This document shows, in pieces, positions 8,278 to 17,124 of a stretch of 64,000 bases of DNA. The translations under genes and the position numbers were made by a program. This DNA comes from Marinobacter sp. LQ44. GTDB taxonomy: Bacteria; Pseudomonadota; Gammaproteobacteria; Pseudomonadales; Oleiphilaceae. Every line of letters begins with the position of its first letter. Position 1 is the first letter of the stretch. The stretch covers positions 3,472,001-3,536,000 of the forward strand of contig NZ_CP014754.1 of the NCBI RefSeq assembly GCF_001447155.2, given 5' to 3'. The notes beneath the pieces were generated by a model. It was not told where the DNA came from, ran no database searches, and saw only the letters and a program-made list of their open reading frames with translations.

Positions 8278-9267
8278 ATGCCCGCAACCATCAAGTTAGA
8301 CGCAACAAAATCTGCTCACATTGAGAAAGCAGCTGACCTGCTCCTCGCCGGCCACCTTGTCGCCGTGCCCACGGAAACTGTGTACGGACTGGCGGCCGAT
8401 GCCAGCAACGAACAGGCGGTCATAAAAGTTTTTGAAGCAAAGCAGCGCCCGGTCGGACATCCCCTGATCGTGCATGTTGCCTCAGTGGACAGGGTCCGGC
8501 TCTGGGTAGACCATATCCCGGAAACCGCCATGCAGTTGATCAAGGAATTCTGGCCCGGCCCATTAACGCTGCTACTGCCAAAGAAAAGCGGCATCAGCGA
8601 TTTCATTACCGGCGGCAATCCGGGCGTGGCGGTAAGAATGCCGGCGCACCCGGCCACGCTAGCGACCATGGAGGAGCTTGGGCGGGATCTGGTTGCTCCG
8701 TCCGCCAACCCCTATGGCCGGATCAGCCCGACCACCGCAGAGCACGTACTCGCGGGCCTGTCCGGAAAAATCGAGGCAGTTCTGGACGGCGGAGACTGTT
8801 CGGTAGGCATTGAATCCACCATTGTCGACATGACCGGCAAAAACCCAGTCATCGCACGACCGGGGCAGATCGGCCAGAGCGATATCGAAGCCTGCCTTGG
8901 AATCGCGCTCTGCTCAGGCAAAGCTGCCAGCCAGGCAGTGCCGGGGAGCGTAAAGCGCCACTACCAGCCGGTCACAACTACCGTTGGAGTGGCCACGCAT
9001 CGGTTTGCCGGGCTTCTGCCCGAACTCGCACGGGCAGCTGAAAAGATTGGTGTTATCTGGTGGCAGTCGCCACCGGGCGAACGGGCATCCGAATCCATCA
9101 TGCTCAGCGCCGATCCAAATGAGTACGCTCGCATGCTCTACACCGCCATGCACTCCATGGACAAGGCAAACGTCGATCGGATCGTGATTGAGCTTCCGCC
9201 CCGGGAAAGCCGCTGGCTGGCCATTCATGATCGGCTGAAACGGGCCTGTAGCGAACAATTCACTTAA
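8278..9267 (+). CDS. Sua5/YwlC-type L-threonylcarbamoyladenylate synthase
   Basis: This 329-residue enzyme makes threonylcarbamoyl-AMP from threonine, bicarbonate and ATP for t6A37 modification of ANN-decoding tRNAs. The N-terminal YrdC/TsaC fold occupies about residues 10-200 (VPTETVYGLAADA; VRMPAHP; APSANPYGRISPTTAEH; SVGIESTIVDM). A separate C-terminal Sua5 domain follows through an interdomain linker (about 205-230, with PGSVKRHYQP), so this is the long Sua5 form rather than short TsaC. It starts 6 bp after the zinc-ribbon gene and ends the cluster. Its substrate bicarbonate is the product of DabA, a link worth noting. The organism probably has a housekeeping tsaC elsewhere. Confidence 0.88.
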   Translation: MPATIKLDATKSAHIEKAADLLLAGHLVAVPTETVYGLAADASNEQAVIKVFEAKQRPVGHPLIVHVASVDRVRLWVDHIPETAMQLIKEFWPGPLTLLLPKKSGISDFITGGNPGVAVRMPAHPATLATMEELGRDLVAPSANPYGRISPTTAEHVLAGLSGKIEAVLDGGDCSVGIESTIVDMTGKNPVIARPGQIGQSDIEACLGIALCSGKAASQAVPGSVKRHYQPVTTTVGVATHRFAGLLPELARAAEKIGVIWWQSPPGERASESIMLSADPNEYARMLYTAMHSMDKANVDRIVIELPPRESRWLAIHDRLKRACSEQFT

Positions 9268-9738
9268 CCCGGCACAGCCTGACCTTTGAGAGAGAATTCA
9301 GGGCGGAGGTCATTACTTATTTGCAAAATGAAAAACTGGTCCAGAAGCAACGCAGCTAGCTTATGGCCGGAAAAACGTTGGTTATCGAGTGCAACCAAAA
9401 GCTGATCGACGCTGACACCTGCATTGATGGGGCCCATCCTCAGCTGAGCCAGAATAGGCATCTTGTTTTCTTAATTGCGACGAGTTTTGGATTTCGGAGA
9501 CACTTTATACTCGGGCGGCTTTACTACAGGCCTCCCAAAGTCGTAAACTTTAAAGCAGTTTCCTAGTGATGGAGCACAGTGCCTAGTATATTTTTCCGAA
9601 TAAAGTAGTTTCCACTATTCGACGGTCTATGGGCTGCGATTATTCTTATACCCACAGCAAAATATCTGTGTGCAAAATAGAGTCTTAAGTCACTGATTCT
9701 AGATTAAGTTTCTGATCTACACCACTTGGGGAGAGTAA
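9268..9738. other. Intergenic stretch between sua5 and tRNA-Leu, no recognised gene
   Basis: These 471 bp hold no frame I can support. Short open frames exist on both strands (about 65-67 codons), but they lack ribosome-binding sites and recognisable motifs. The last 200 bp are AT-rich and probably serve as the 3' trailer and terminator region of the minus-strand tRNA-Leu. Confidence 0.4.
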
Positions 9739-9825
9739 TGGTGCCGAGGAGAGGACTTGAACCTCCACGGGGTTGCCCCCACTAGCACCTGAAGCTAGCG
9801 TGTCTACCAATTTCACCACCTCGGC
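9739..9825 (-). tRNA. tRNA-Leu (anticodon CAG)
   Basis: Read on the minus strand, the 87-nt sequence folds as a class II tRNA. The 7-bp acceptor stem is GCCGAGG with CCTCGGC, the D arm contains AATTGGTAGAC, and the anticodon arm CTAGC-TTCAGGT-GCTAG places CAG in the loop. A long variable arm (GGGGG-CAA-CCCC region) and the T arm (GGTTCAAGTCC) follow, then discriminator A and an encoded CCA. It closely resembles gammaproteobacterial leucine tRNA. It stands alone, divergent from rnr. Confidence 0.95.
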
Positions 9826-10076
9826 AGGTGATTTGCAAAATCGCTGTTAGTTTGTTGAAAACCTAGCGTTTTGCCGGTGTTGAGGCGTTGCCCCTCAACC
9901 GATGGCGCGTACTTTAATAATTCCCCCGAACGCTGTCAAATATTTTTTCAAAAATCTTTTTGCCGTATTTATGCCTATAAATCAGCCCGCGGTTAGGCAG
10001 GTACCGCCTACCGACGTTATACTGCTGGGATAATGAATTCCGCCGCTGTGTTAGCGGCCTAATAACAAGGATCCGA

Positions 10077-12536
10077 ATGGTTTCCAGGAAGAAAGAAGGA
10101 CGGGACCCTCACGCTGAACGTGAGGCCCAGAAGTATGAAAACCCCATCCAGAGCCGGGAGTTTATTCTCAAGCACCTGAAAGAACGCGGTGCGCCGGCTA
10201 CTCATGAGACGTTGTGCCAGGAACTGGGGCAAACGTCCGAGGAAGGTATCGAGGCGTTGCGGCGACGGCTGATTGCCATGTGCCGTGATGGCCAGTTGAT
10301 CTGTAACCGCCGGGATGCGTTCCTGCCCATTGAAGAGGCGGATCTGGTCACCGGTAAGGTTGTGGGGCACAAAGATGGTTTCGGGTTCCTGATTCCCGAT
10401 GACGGCGGCTCAGACCTGTTCCTCACCGCGCGCCAGATGCGTCAGGTGTTTCATGGGGACCGGGTGGCTGCCCGGGTGGACCGCGTGGATGATCGTGGTC
10501 GCCGTGAAGGGGTAATTGTCGAGGTTTTGGAGCATCGCACCAGTCAGACGGTTGGTCGCTTCTTCAAGGAAAGTGGCATTGCATTTGTGGTGCCCGAGAA
10601 TGCCCGCATCAATCACGAAATTCTGGTGCCGGATGAGCACGCCGGTAAGGCTGTGCACGGCCAGTACGTGGTGGTGGAGATTCTGCGCCAGCCCACCGTG
10701 CGCACCCAGCCGACAGGGCGGATTATCGAGGTCCTGGGGGAGCACATGGCTCCTGGCATGGAAATCGATGTGGCCATCCGCTCCTATGAGATTCCCCATA
10801 GCTGGCCAAGTGCCGTGGGTGAGCAGGCAGCGGGGATTCCAGAAGAGGTTGCCGAGAAAGACAAGGCGAACCGGGTGGATATCCGTAACATGCGGCTGAT
10901 CACCATTGATGATGAAACCGCCCGTGATTTTGATGACGCCATCTACTGTGAGCCCCGGCCCCGTGGCGGTTACCGGTTGGTCGTGGCCATTGCGGATGTG
11001 TCGCACTATGTACGCCCTGGCTCGCCGCTGGATGAGGAGGCGATTCGTCGGGGTAACTCGGTGTACTTCCCGGACCACGTGGTGCCCATGCTGCCGGAGA
11101 AGCTCTCCAATGGCTTGTGTTCACTGAACCCGGGTGTCGATCGGTTGTGTATGGTGGCGGATATGACCATCAGCGCAGCCGGTAATATCAGTGGCTACAC
11201 CTTCTACCAGGCGGTTATGCGCAGCCATGCCCGGCTGACCTATAACAAGGTCAGTGCCATGCTGGAGCACCCGGACTCGGAGCAGGGCTACAAGTTGTCG
11301 GCCCATTACGCCGATTTGCTGCCGCACCTGCATAACCTTTACGAGCTTTATAAGCTGCTACGCCGTGCCCGGACTGAGCGTGGTGCGATTGATTTTGAGA
11401 CCACCGAGACCAAAATCGTTTTTGATGCCGAGCGCAAGATTGAGGAAATCGTGCCGGTGCATCGCAATGATGCCCACAAGATCGTAGAGGAGTGCATGCT
11501 CTGCGCGAACGTGGCTGCGGCCCGGCTGTTGAAAAAGCATCAGGTGCCGGCGCTCTACCGGGTGCATGATGGGCCCTCCGAGGAGCGCCTGAACAACCTG
11601 CGCTTGTTCCTGGGTGAGCTCGGATTGCAGTTAGGGGGTGGTGACAAACCAACTTCCGGGGATTACCAGCAGTTGCTGGCCCAGGTTGCCGACCGTCCGG
11701 ATGCCAATGTGATCCAGATGGTGATGCTGCGTTCCCTCAGCCAGGCGGTATACAGCCCGGAAGAAGCCGGCCATTTTGGTCTGGGCTTTCCCAGCTATAC
11801 CCACTTTACCTCGCCCATTCGCCGGTATCCGGACCTGATCGTTCATCGGGCCATCAAGTCCCGGATTCACAATCCGGACGTTCAGAAAGACGTGGTGTCG
11901 CCGAAAATCCACGATCCTGAGCTGGCCGTGTATCCCTACGACTATGCTCGTATGGAGCAGCTGGGTGAGCATTGTTCGATGACTGAGCGCCGTGCCGACG
12001 ATGCCACCCGTGACGTGATGGCCTGGCTCAAGTGCGAGTTCCTGCGGGATCACGTGGGCGAGGAGCACGATGGTGTGATTGCGGCCGTCACACCCTTCGG
12101 TTTCTTCGTCGAACTGTCGGATATCTATATTGAGGGACTGGTGCACGTGTCCACTCTCAGTGGCGATTACTTTCACCACGATTCCGCCAAGCACCGCCTG
12201 ATCGGTGAGCGCACCGCGGTGAGCTTCCGGTTAGGGGATGAGGTTCGCGTCAGGGTTGTTCGGGTAGGCCTGGAAGATCGCAAGATCGATCTGGAACTGG
12301 TCAGCACGCCCAGAAAGCGGACAGCAGATCGTGACGCCCTGGACATGTCCAAGCGCGAGACCCGCGGTAAAGGTGATCGTGCCGGAAAGGGCGGAAAGGG
12401 TGGAAAGCGCGGTAAATCTGCCAAGCCCGAGAGTGCCAAGGAGAAGCTGGCAGCCGAGGCGGCCAGGGCGGCGTCCCGAAAAGGGGGCAGGGGTAAGCCC
12501 TCTGCCGGCGGTAAAGCCCGTAAGCCCCGAAAGTAA
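10077..12536 (+). CDS. rnr: Ribonuclease R
   Basis: This 819-residue processive 3'-5' exoribonuclease degrades structured RNA and takes part in rRNA quality control and trans-translation. Domains in order: an N-terminal winged-helix segment (about 25-90), two cold-shock domains (about 95-250), the RNB catalytic domain (about 270-600) with the metal-binding signature TIDDETARDFDDAIY, an S1 domain (about 655-735, FGFFVELSDIYIEGLVHVS), and a lysine/glycine-rich basic tail of some 80 residues typical of RNase R and absent from RNase II. The ATG is preceded by AACAAGGA at good spacing. It heads an operon-like pair with rlmB, 25 bp downstream. Confidence 0.97.
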   Translation: MVSRKKEGRDPHAEREAQKYENPIQSREFILKHLKERGAPATHETLCQELGQTSEEGIEALRRRLIAMCRDGQLICNRRDAFLPIEEADLVTGKVVGHKDGFGFLIPDDGGSDLFLTARQMRQVFHGDRVAARVDRVDDRGRREGVIVEVLEHRTSQTVGRFFKESGIAFVVPENARINHEILVPDEHAGKAVHGQYVVVEILRQPTVRTQPTGRIIEVLGEHMAPGMEIDVAIRSYEIPHSWPSAVGEQAAGIPEEVAEKDKANRVDIRNMRLITIDDETARDFDDAIYCEPRPRGGYRLVVAIADVSHYVRPGSPLDEEAIRRGNSVYFPDHVVPMLPEKLSNGLCSLNPGVDRLCMVADMTISAAGNISGYTFYQAVMRSHARLTYNKVSAMLEHPDSEQGYKLSAHYADLLPHLHNLYELYKLLRRARTERGAIDFETTETKIVFDAERKIEEIVPVHRNDAHKIVEECMLCANVAAARLLKKHQVPALYRVHDGPSEERLNNLRLFLGELGLQLGGGDKPTSGDYQQLLAQVADRPDANVIQMVMLRSLSQAVYSPEEAGHFGLGFPSYTHFTSPIRRYPDLIVHRAIKSRIHNPDVQKDVVSPKIHDPELAVYPYDYARMEQLGEHCSMTERRADDATRDVMAWLKCEFLRDHVGEEHDGVIAAVTPFGFFVELSDIYIEGLVHVSTLSGDYFHHDSAKHRLIGERTAVSFRLGDEVRVRVVRVGLEDRKIDLELVSTPRKRTADRDALDMSKRETRGKGDRAGKGGKGGKRGKSAKPESAKEKLAAEAARAASRKGGRGKPSAGGKARKPRK

Positions 12537-12561
12537 ACCGTTGCACAGGAAATAAGCGTCA

Positions 12562-13299
12562 GTGTCACAGGAATATGTATTTGGCTGGCATGCCGTCGAT
12601 GCCGTTCTCAAACGGGAACCGGAGCGCCTGCAGCAAGTCTGGATTCAGACCGGGCGGCAGGATAAGCGGGTTAAATCGGTTACCGACACCCTGGATAGTC
12701 TGGGTGTGCGTTGGAAGGTGGTGCATCGTCGTGAGCTGGATGAGCGGGTCGCCGGTGTTCACCAGGGTATTGTTGCCGCCGTGGCGGAAAGCCGTGAGTG
12801 GACCGAAGCGGACTTGCTGGCCCAGCTGGCCGCCAGTGGCAAGCCACCATTCCTGCTGGTTCTGGACGGGGTGACCGACCCGCACAACCTCGGTGCCTGT
12901 ATGCGTACGGCAGATGCCGTGGGAGTACAGGCGGTGATTGTGCCCAAGGACAAATCCGCTTCGCTGACTCCGGTGGCCCGGAAAGTTGCCTGTGGTGCGG
13001 CGGAGACCGTGCCGTTTGTTCGGGTGACCAACCTGGCTCGCTTTCTGCGCGAGCTCAAGGAACTCGGCGTTTGGCTGATTGGTACGGCCGGAGAGGCGAG
13101 TGCAAACCTGTATCAGGCAGACTTCAAGGGGCCGGTGGCCCTGGTGATGGGCGCCGAGGGTAAGGGTATGCGCCGTTTAACCCGGGAACACTGCGACCAG
13201 TTGATCAACATTCCCATGCTGGGGCATGTCGATAGCCTGAACGTGTCGGTGGCGACCGGAGTTTGCCTGTATGAAGCCCTGCGCCAGCGGCTCGGTTAA
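12562..13299 (+). CDS. rlmB: 23S rRNA (guanosine-2251-2'-O)-methyltransferase RlmB
   Basis: This 245-residue SPOUT-class enzyme methylates the ribose of G2251 in the peptidyl-transferase P loop, using S-adenosylmethionine. The N-terminal L30e-like substrate-binding domain (about 1-75) contains FGWHAVDAVL. The C-terminal trefoil-knot domain shows all three SpoU motifs: DPHNLGACMRTADAVG, ALVMGAEGKGMRRL and IPMLGHVDSLNVSVATG. The start is a GTG with an AGGA ribosome-binding site. The rnr-rlmB order is conserved in gammaproteobacteria. A hairpin terminator follows. Confidence 0.96.
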   Translation: MSQEYVFGWHAVDAVLKREPERLQQVWIQTGRQDKRVKSVTDTLDSLGVRWKVVHRRELDERVAGVHQGIVAAVAESREWTEADLLAQLAASGKPPFLLVLDGVTDPHNLGACMRTADAVGVQAVIVPKDKSASLTPVARKVACGAAETVPFVRVTNLARFLRELKELGVWLIGTAGEASANLYQADFKGPVALVMGAEGKGMRRLTREHCDQLINIPMLGHVDSLNVSVATGVCLYEALRQRLG

Positions 13300-13337
13300 G
13301 TCTTGCACAACACCGCTCATACGCCTAGAATACGTGG

Positions 13338-13360
13338 CCCCTTTTCCAAGGGGTGGTTTT
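13338..13360 (+). terminator. Rho-independent-type terminator after rlmB
   Basis: A 6-bp stem (CCCCTT with AAGGGG, 4-nt loop) at 13338-13353 is followed by the T-rich run TGGTTTTGT. It lies about 40 bp after the rlmB stop and separates rnr-rlmB from the rpsF operon. Confidence 0.6.
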
Positions 13361-13542
13361 GTATTGCCTGAATGCAGGCAGGCCGAACCTGGCTTTTGAT
13401 CGGGCCTTTGCGTTTAAGGTCTTGTTGATAAAAGCAAAAAGAAGCCGGCAGCTTTGCTGTCACCTCCTTGCTTTCATGCTCGGGATCGGGGCTTAACCGC
13501 GCCCGCCGCAGAAGAAAGCTGTTTAAACCGTAGGGAGAACTC
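13361..13542 (+). promoter_or_regulatory. Leader region of the rpsF-rpsR-rplI operon
   Basis: This 182-bp stretch between the rlmB terminator and rpsF should hold the ribosomal-protein promoter and a 5' leader. S6:S18-binding leaders are known in many bacteria, and a GC-rich segment at about 13480-13512 could be one, but I could not derive a secure fold. A strong ribosome-binding site (TAGGGAGAA) precedes the ATG. Confidence 0.35.
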
Positions 13543-13956
13543 ATGCGTCACTACGAAATCGTTTTTATGGTACATCCGGATCAGAGCGAGCAGGTGCCCG
13601 CAATGATCGAGCGTTATACCAGCGTCATCACTGAAGATGGCGGCAAGGTACATCGCCTGGAAGATTGGGGCCGTCGTCACCTGGCTTACCCGATCAACAA
13701 GATCCACAAGGCTCACTACGTGCTGATGAACGTTGAATGTTCACAGGCCGCTATGGACGAGCTGACTCATAACTTCCGGTTCAACGATGCCATCATCCGT
13801 GACCTGATTCTGCGTCGCGATGAGGCTGTTACCGACATGTCTCCGATGAAAGCTGCCGAGTCCCGTGAGGACCGTCGTTCCGGCGGAGACGATCGTCCGC
13901 GTCGTTCAGCTGACTCTGAAGATCGTCAGAGCGCATCCCAGGACGAAGAAGAGTAA
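13543..13956 (+). CDS. rpsF: 30S ribosomal protein bS6
   Basis: This 137-residue bS6 binds 16S rRNA together with bS18 in the platform of the small subunit. The conserved N-terminus [18 protein letters not shown] and the [15 protein letters not shown] segment are diagnostic. Residues 100-137 form a long, highly charged tail that ends in DEEE. In E. coli and Pseudomonas that C-terminus is the substrate of RimK, which adds glutamates. A rimB-rimK pair is present at 46.7-48.1 kb of this window. The gene heads the operon rpsF-rpsR-membrane protein-rplI. Confidence 0.97.
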   Translation: MRHYEIVFMVHPDQSEQVPAMIERYTSVITEDGGKVHRLEDWGRRHLAYPINKIHKAHYVLMNVECSQAAMDELTHNFRFNDAIIRDLILRRDEAVTDMSPMKAAESREDRRSGGDDRPRRSADSEDRQSASQDEEE

Positions 13957-13980
13957 TCAACCGGAGTTAGGAGTTACGTT

Positions 13981-14211
13981 ATGGCTCGTTTTTTCAGACG
14001 TCGTAAGTTCTGCCGCTTCACGGCAGAAGGTGTGAAAGAGATCGATTACAAAGATCTGGACACCCTGAAAGGCTACATCACTGAAACCGGCAAAATCGTG
14101 CCCAGCCGTATCACCGGCACCAAAGCACGTTATCAGCGTCAGCTGGCTACCGCTATCAAGCGTGCCCGCTACCTGGCACTGCTGCCGTATACGGACAGCC
14201 ACGACCACTAA
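13981..14211 (+). CDS. rpsR: 30S ribosomal protein bS18
   Basis: This 76-residue bS18 is of standard length and composition ([17 protein letters not shown] start; [18 protein letters not shown] core). It forms a heterodimer with bS6 on the 30S platform. It lies 24 bp after rpsF with a GGAGTTAGGAG ribosome-binding site. No priB gene lies between rpsF and rpsR, unlike in enterobacteria. Confidence 0.97.
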   Translation: MARFFRRRKFCRFTAEGVKEIDYKDLDTLKGYITETGKIVPSRITGTKARYQRQLATAIKRARYLALLPYTDSHDH

Positions 14212-14236
14212 GCACAGATAGACAGGACCCGGGACC

Positions 14237-15103
14237 ATGCGTGCACTGGCACAATATGTAATGCGCGGTCCCCTGCAGGCTGGCGGGGTTGCAGCAGTTA
14301 CCACTGCAGTGCCCCTGTTGTTCTGGATTGGCGCAGCGGTTATCGGCCTGGTCATTCTCAGACTGGGCATCCGGCAGGGGTTGAATATCGGCCTCTGGGC
14401 ATTAATGCCGGCGTTGGGTTGGGCCGTTTACGGCCAGGATCCAACGTCACTGGTGGTGCTGCTGCAGGTGATGCTGATGGCATCCATCCTGCGAACAACT
14501 CTGGCCTGGGAGAAAGCACTGTTGTCGGGTGCTTTTCTGGCAATACTGAGCGGGCTGATGTTGCCCGTCATGTATCCGGCACTGCTGAACGATCTGGTTC
14601 AGACCGGTGTCAGCTTTTACGAGCAGTACAACGCCGAAGTGGCCCGGTCATTGGGCAGCGATCTTGAGCTGATCATCCGGGACACCATGAACGCCAGTAT
14701 GGCGGGCACTTACTTCGCGACAGCGGTTGGTATGACCATGCTGGCGAGGGCCTGGCAGGCGGGGCTCTATAACCCCGGCGGATTCCGCAAGGAATTCCAT
14801 GCCCTGAGGTTGTCGCCGGCCATTGCGGTGGTTTGTGCACTCACCATGGTGATTGGCCCGGTGTTGGGGCTCAATTCCATGCTGTTGGCCTGGGCAGCGG
14901 GTACGCCGCTGTTCATCGCTGCGCTGGGGTTGGTTCACGGTGTTGTTGGTCGTAAGCAGTTGAGCGGTAACTGGCTGGCCATGTTTTATCTGGCGCTGGT
15001 ATTGCTGGGTCCGAGTCTGATGTTGCTGTTGTTGGTTCTGGCTTTTGTGGATAGCTGGCTGGATATCCGGGGGCGTATACAACCCGCCGGGCCAGCTGAA
15101 TAA
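14237..15103 (+). CDS. Conserved membrane protein between rpsR and rplI
   Basis: This 288-residue protein is almost entirely hydrophobic, with about eight predicted membrane spans (for example 35-55, 60-80, 85-110, 150-175, 190-215, 220-245 and 255-280). Pseudomonads have an uncharacterised membrane protein at the same position between rpsR and rplI, and the architecture recalls the DUF2232/YybS type, although I cannot confirm that membership. The function is unknown. Transcription with ribosomal proteins and just before dnaB suggests growth-linked expression. Its ATG follows the rpsR stop by 25 bp. Confidence 0.75.
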   Translation: MRALAQYVMRGPLQAGGVAAVTTAVPLLFWIGAAVIGLVILRLGIRQGLNIGLWALMPALGWAVYGQDPTSLVVLLQVMLMASILRTTLAWEKALLSGAFLAILSGLMLPVMYPALLNDLVQTGVSFYEQYNAEVARSLGSDLELIIRDTMNASMAGTYFATAVGMTMLARAWQAGLYNPGGFRKEFHALRLSPAIAVVCALTMVIGPVLGLNSMLLAWAAGTPLFIAALGLVHGVVGRKQLSGNWLAMFYLALVLLGPSLMLLLLVLAFVDSWLDIRGRIQPAGPAE

Positions 15104-15123
15104 AGCACGAAGAGGTTAACGAG

Positions 15124-15570
15124 ATGGAAGTTATTCTGCTCGAGAAAGTAGCAAACCTTGGCTCCCTGGGTGACAAGGTAAAGGTTAAGGCCGGTTACGG
15201 TCGTAATTTCCTGCTGCCGTACGGCAAAGCTGTTCCTGCCACGGCCGCAAACGTACAGGCGTTCGAAGAGCGTCGCGCTGAGCTGGAAAAAGCCGCTGCT
15301 GAGAAGCTGGCTGCTGCCCAGGCCCGTGCCGAAGCTTTGGAAGGTGCATCCTTCACCATTACCTCCAAGGCTGGTGACGAAGGCAAGCTGTTTGGTTCTA
15401 TCGGTGTTCGTGACATCGCAGACGTGGTTTCTGCCGGTGGCACGGAAGTCGAGAAGAGCGAAGTTCGTCTGCCGGAAGGTCCTATCCGGACCACTGGCGA
15501 GTTCGAGATCGAACTGCAGCTGCACTCAGACGTAGAAGTAACCATCAAGCTGGCGGTTGTTGCCGAGTAA
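15124..15570 (+). CDS. rplI: 50S ribosomal protein bL9
   Basis: This 148-residue bL9 has the usual two-domain dumbbell shape. The N-terminal rRNA-binding domain ([19 protein letters not shown] and [13 protein letters not shown]) is joined by a long alanine/glutamate-rich helix (about 45-80) to the C-terminal domain (about 85-148). It sits at the base of the L1 stalk and influences reading-frame maintenance. It is the last ribosomal gene of the rpsF operon. A GAAGAGG ribosome-binding site precedes the ATG. Confidence 0.97.
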   Translation: MEVILLEKVANLGSLGDKVKVKAGYGRNFLLPYGKAVPATAANVQAFEERRAELEKAAAEKLAAAQARAEALEGASFTITSKAGDEGKLFGSIGVRDIADVVSAGGTEVEKSEVRLPEGPIRTTGEFEIELQLHSDVEVTIKLAVVAE

Positions 15571-15634
15571 TCGGTCATCGTTGATTGATGTAAGCATGGA
15601 GTGTTGAAGCCAACGGCTTGAGCATTCTGAGACG

Positions 15635-15661
15635 GGCCCGAGCCGGAAACGGTTTCGGGCC
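15635..15661 (+). terminator. Hairpin between rplI and dnaB
   Basis: A GC-rich stem (GGCCCGAGCC at 15635-15644 pairing with GGTTTCGGGCC at 15651-15661, one base unpaired, G-U pairs allowed) lies 65 bp after rplI, followed by the short pyrimidine stretch TGTTGCTTTCTGG. It may terminate or attenuate the ribosomal operon. The T run is weak, so read-through into dnaB is likely. Confidence 0.45.
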
Positions 15662-15717
15662 TGTTGCTTTCTGGTATTCTTGTTTCCTGTTATTCAATTC
15701 AACGTTGTCTGGTGTTT

Positions 15718-17124
15718 ATGGCCAATCCCACTCTGAAACCTGCATCCATTGATCCGGAAACCAGCCGTATCAAGGTTCCGCCCCATTCTGTTGAAGCGGA
15801 GCAGGCGGTGCTCGGTGGTTTGATGCTGGATAACCGGCGTTTTGATGAAGTCTCCGAGATCATTTCTGCTGCTGACTTTTACCGCCAGGACCACCGGTTG
15901 ATTTTTGGTGCCGTGGAGCGCCTCGCCAGTGAAAGTGAACCCCTGGATGTGGTTACCCTGGCCGAGTTTCTGGAGCGTGCCGGTGACATTGAAGATGCCG
16001 GTGGCTTGTCGTATCTGGCCGAGCTTGCAGAGAAAACGCCGGGTGCGGCAAATATCCGTGCCTATGCCGAGATTGTCCGTGAGCGTTCGGTGCTTCGGAA
16101 ACTGGTGGAGGTCTCTGGCCAGATTTCCGACTCTGCGTTCAATCCCCAGGGGCGAAAGAGCAGCGAGATTCTGGACGAGGCCGAGCGCAGCGTATTCCAG
16201 ATCGCTGAATCCCGGTCGAAGGAAGGCTCTGGCCCCAAGGCGATCAATCCTATTCTGGCGACAACCCTGAGCCGTATTGAAGAGCTGTTTGAATCCGGTG
16301 AACAGACCACGGGTTTGACCACAGGCTTCCGTGATCTGGATGACCAGACCTCCGGTATGCAGCCAGCGGACCTGATTATCGTTGCAGGCCGGCCCTCCAT
16401 GGGTAAGACCACCTTCGCCATGAACATTGTCGAGAACGCTCTAATCAGTACCGGCACGCCGATACTGGTGTTCAGTATGGAGATGCCGGCAGATGCTCTG
16501 GCCATGCGTATGTTGTCTTCCCTGGGGCGGATAGACCAGACCAAAGTCCGGAGCGGTAAGCTGGAGGAAGACGACTGGCCTCGGCTGACCTCCGCGGTGA
16601 GCCTGCTCAAGGACAAACCCCTCTATATTGACGATACGCCGGGCCTGAGCCCGACGGAAATGCGGTCACGGGCGCGGCGGATTGCCAGGGAGAATGGCGG
16701 CAAAATCGGCCTGATCATGGTCGACTACCTGCAGTTGATGCGGGTGCCTGGCAATACCGAGGGCAGGACGGCAGAGATTTCGGAAATATCGCGATCCCTG
16801 AAGGGTATCGCCAAGGAGCTGAGCTGCCCGGTGGTGGCGCTGTCACAGCTTAACCGTAGCCTGGAGCAGCGGCCCAACAAGCGGCCGGTGAACTCGGATC
16901 TGCGGGAATCCGGTGCGATCGAGCAGGATGCCGACGTTATCATGTTCGTATATCGGGATGAGGTCTACAACGAAGACACCCAGGATAAGGGCATCGCGGA
17001 AATTATTATTGGTAAGCAGCGGAATGGTCCTATCGGCACTATTCGCCTGGCGTTCATCGGTAAATACACCAAGTTTGAAGATCTGGCCCACGGCGATTAC
17101 AGCGATTACGGTGGTGATTATTAA
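15718..17124 (+). CDS. dnaB: Replicative DNA helicase DnaB
   Basis: This 468-residue hexameric helicase unwinds DNA at the replication fork and recruits primase. The N-terminal DnaB_N domain (VPPHSVEAEQAVLGGLMLDN, about 18-120) is followed by the RecA-like C-terminal domain. Its Walker A is GRPSMGKTTFAMN (about 223-235) and its Walker B region LIMVDYLQLMR, with SQLNRSLEQRPNKRP and DLRESGAIEQDADVIMF further on. I start it at the ATG giving MANPTLKPASID; the longer frame adds 18 residues unlike the family. No intein is present. Its stop overlaps the alr ATG. Confidence 0.97.
   Translation: MANPTLKPASIDPETSRIKVPPHSVEAEQAVLGGLMLDNRRFDEVSEIISAADFYRQDHRLIFGAVERLASESEPLDVVTLAEFLERAGDIEDAGGLSYLAELAEKTPGAANIRAYAEIVRERSVLRKLVEVSGQISDSAFNPQGRKSSEILDEAERSVFQIAESRSKEGSGPKAINPILATTLSRIEELFESGEQTTGLTTGFRDLDDQTSGMQPADLIIVAGRPSMGKTTFAMNIVENALISTGTPILVFSMEMPADALAMRMLSSLGRIDQTKVRSGKLEEDDWPRLTSAVSLLKDKPLYIDDTPGLSPTEMRSRARRIARENGGKIGLIMVDYLQLMRVPGNTEGRTAEISEISRSLKGIAKELSCPVVALSQLNRSLEQRPNKRPVNSDLRESGAIEQDADVIMFVYRDEVYNEDTQDKGIAEIIIGKQRNGPIGTIRLAFIGKYTKFEDLAHGDYSDYGGDY

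Noticed and set aside
9264..9461. Short minus-strand frame after sua5
   Set aside because: No ribosome-binding site or known motif; it overlaps the end of sua5. A decayed fragment is possible but cannot be supported.
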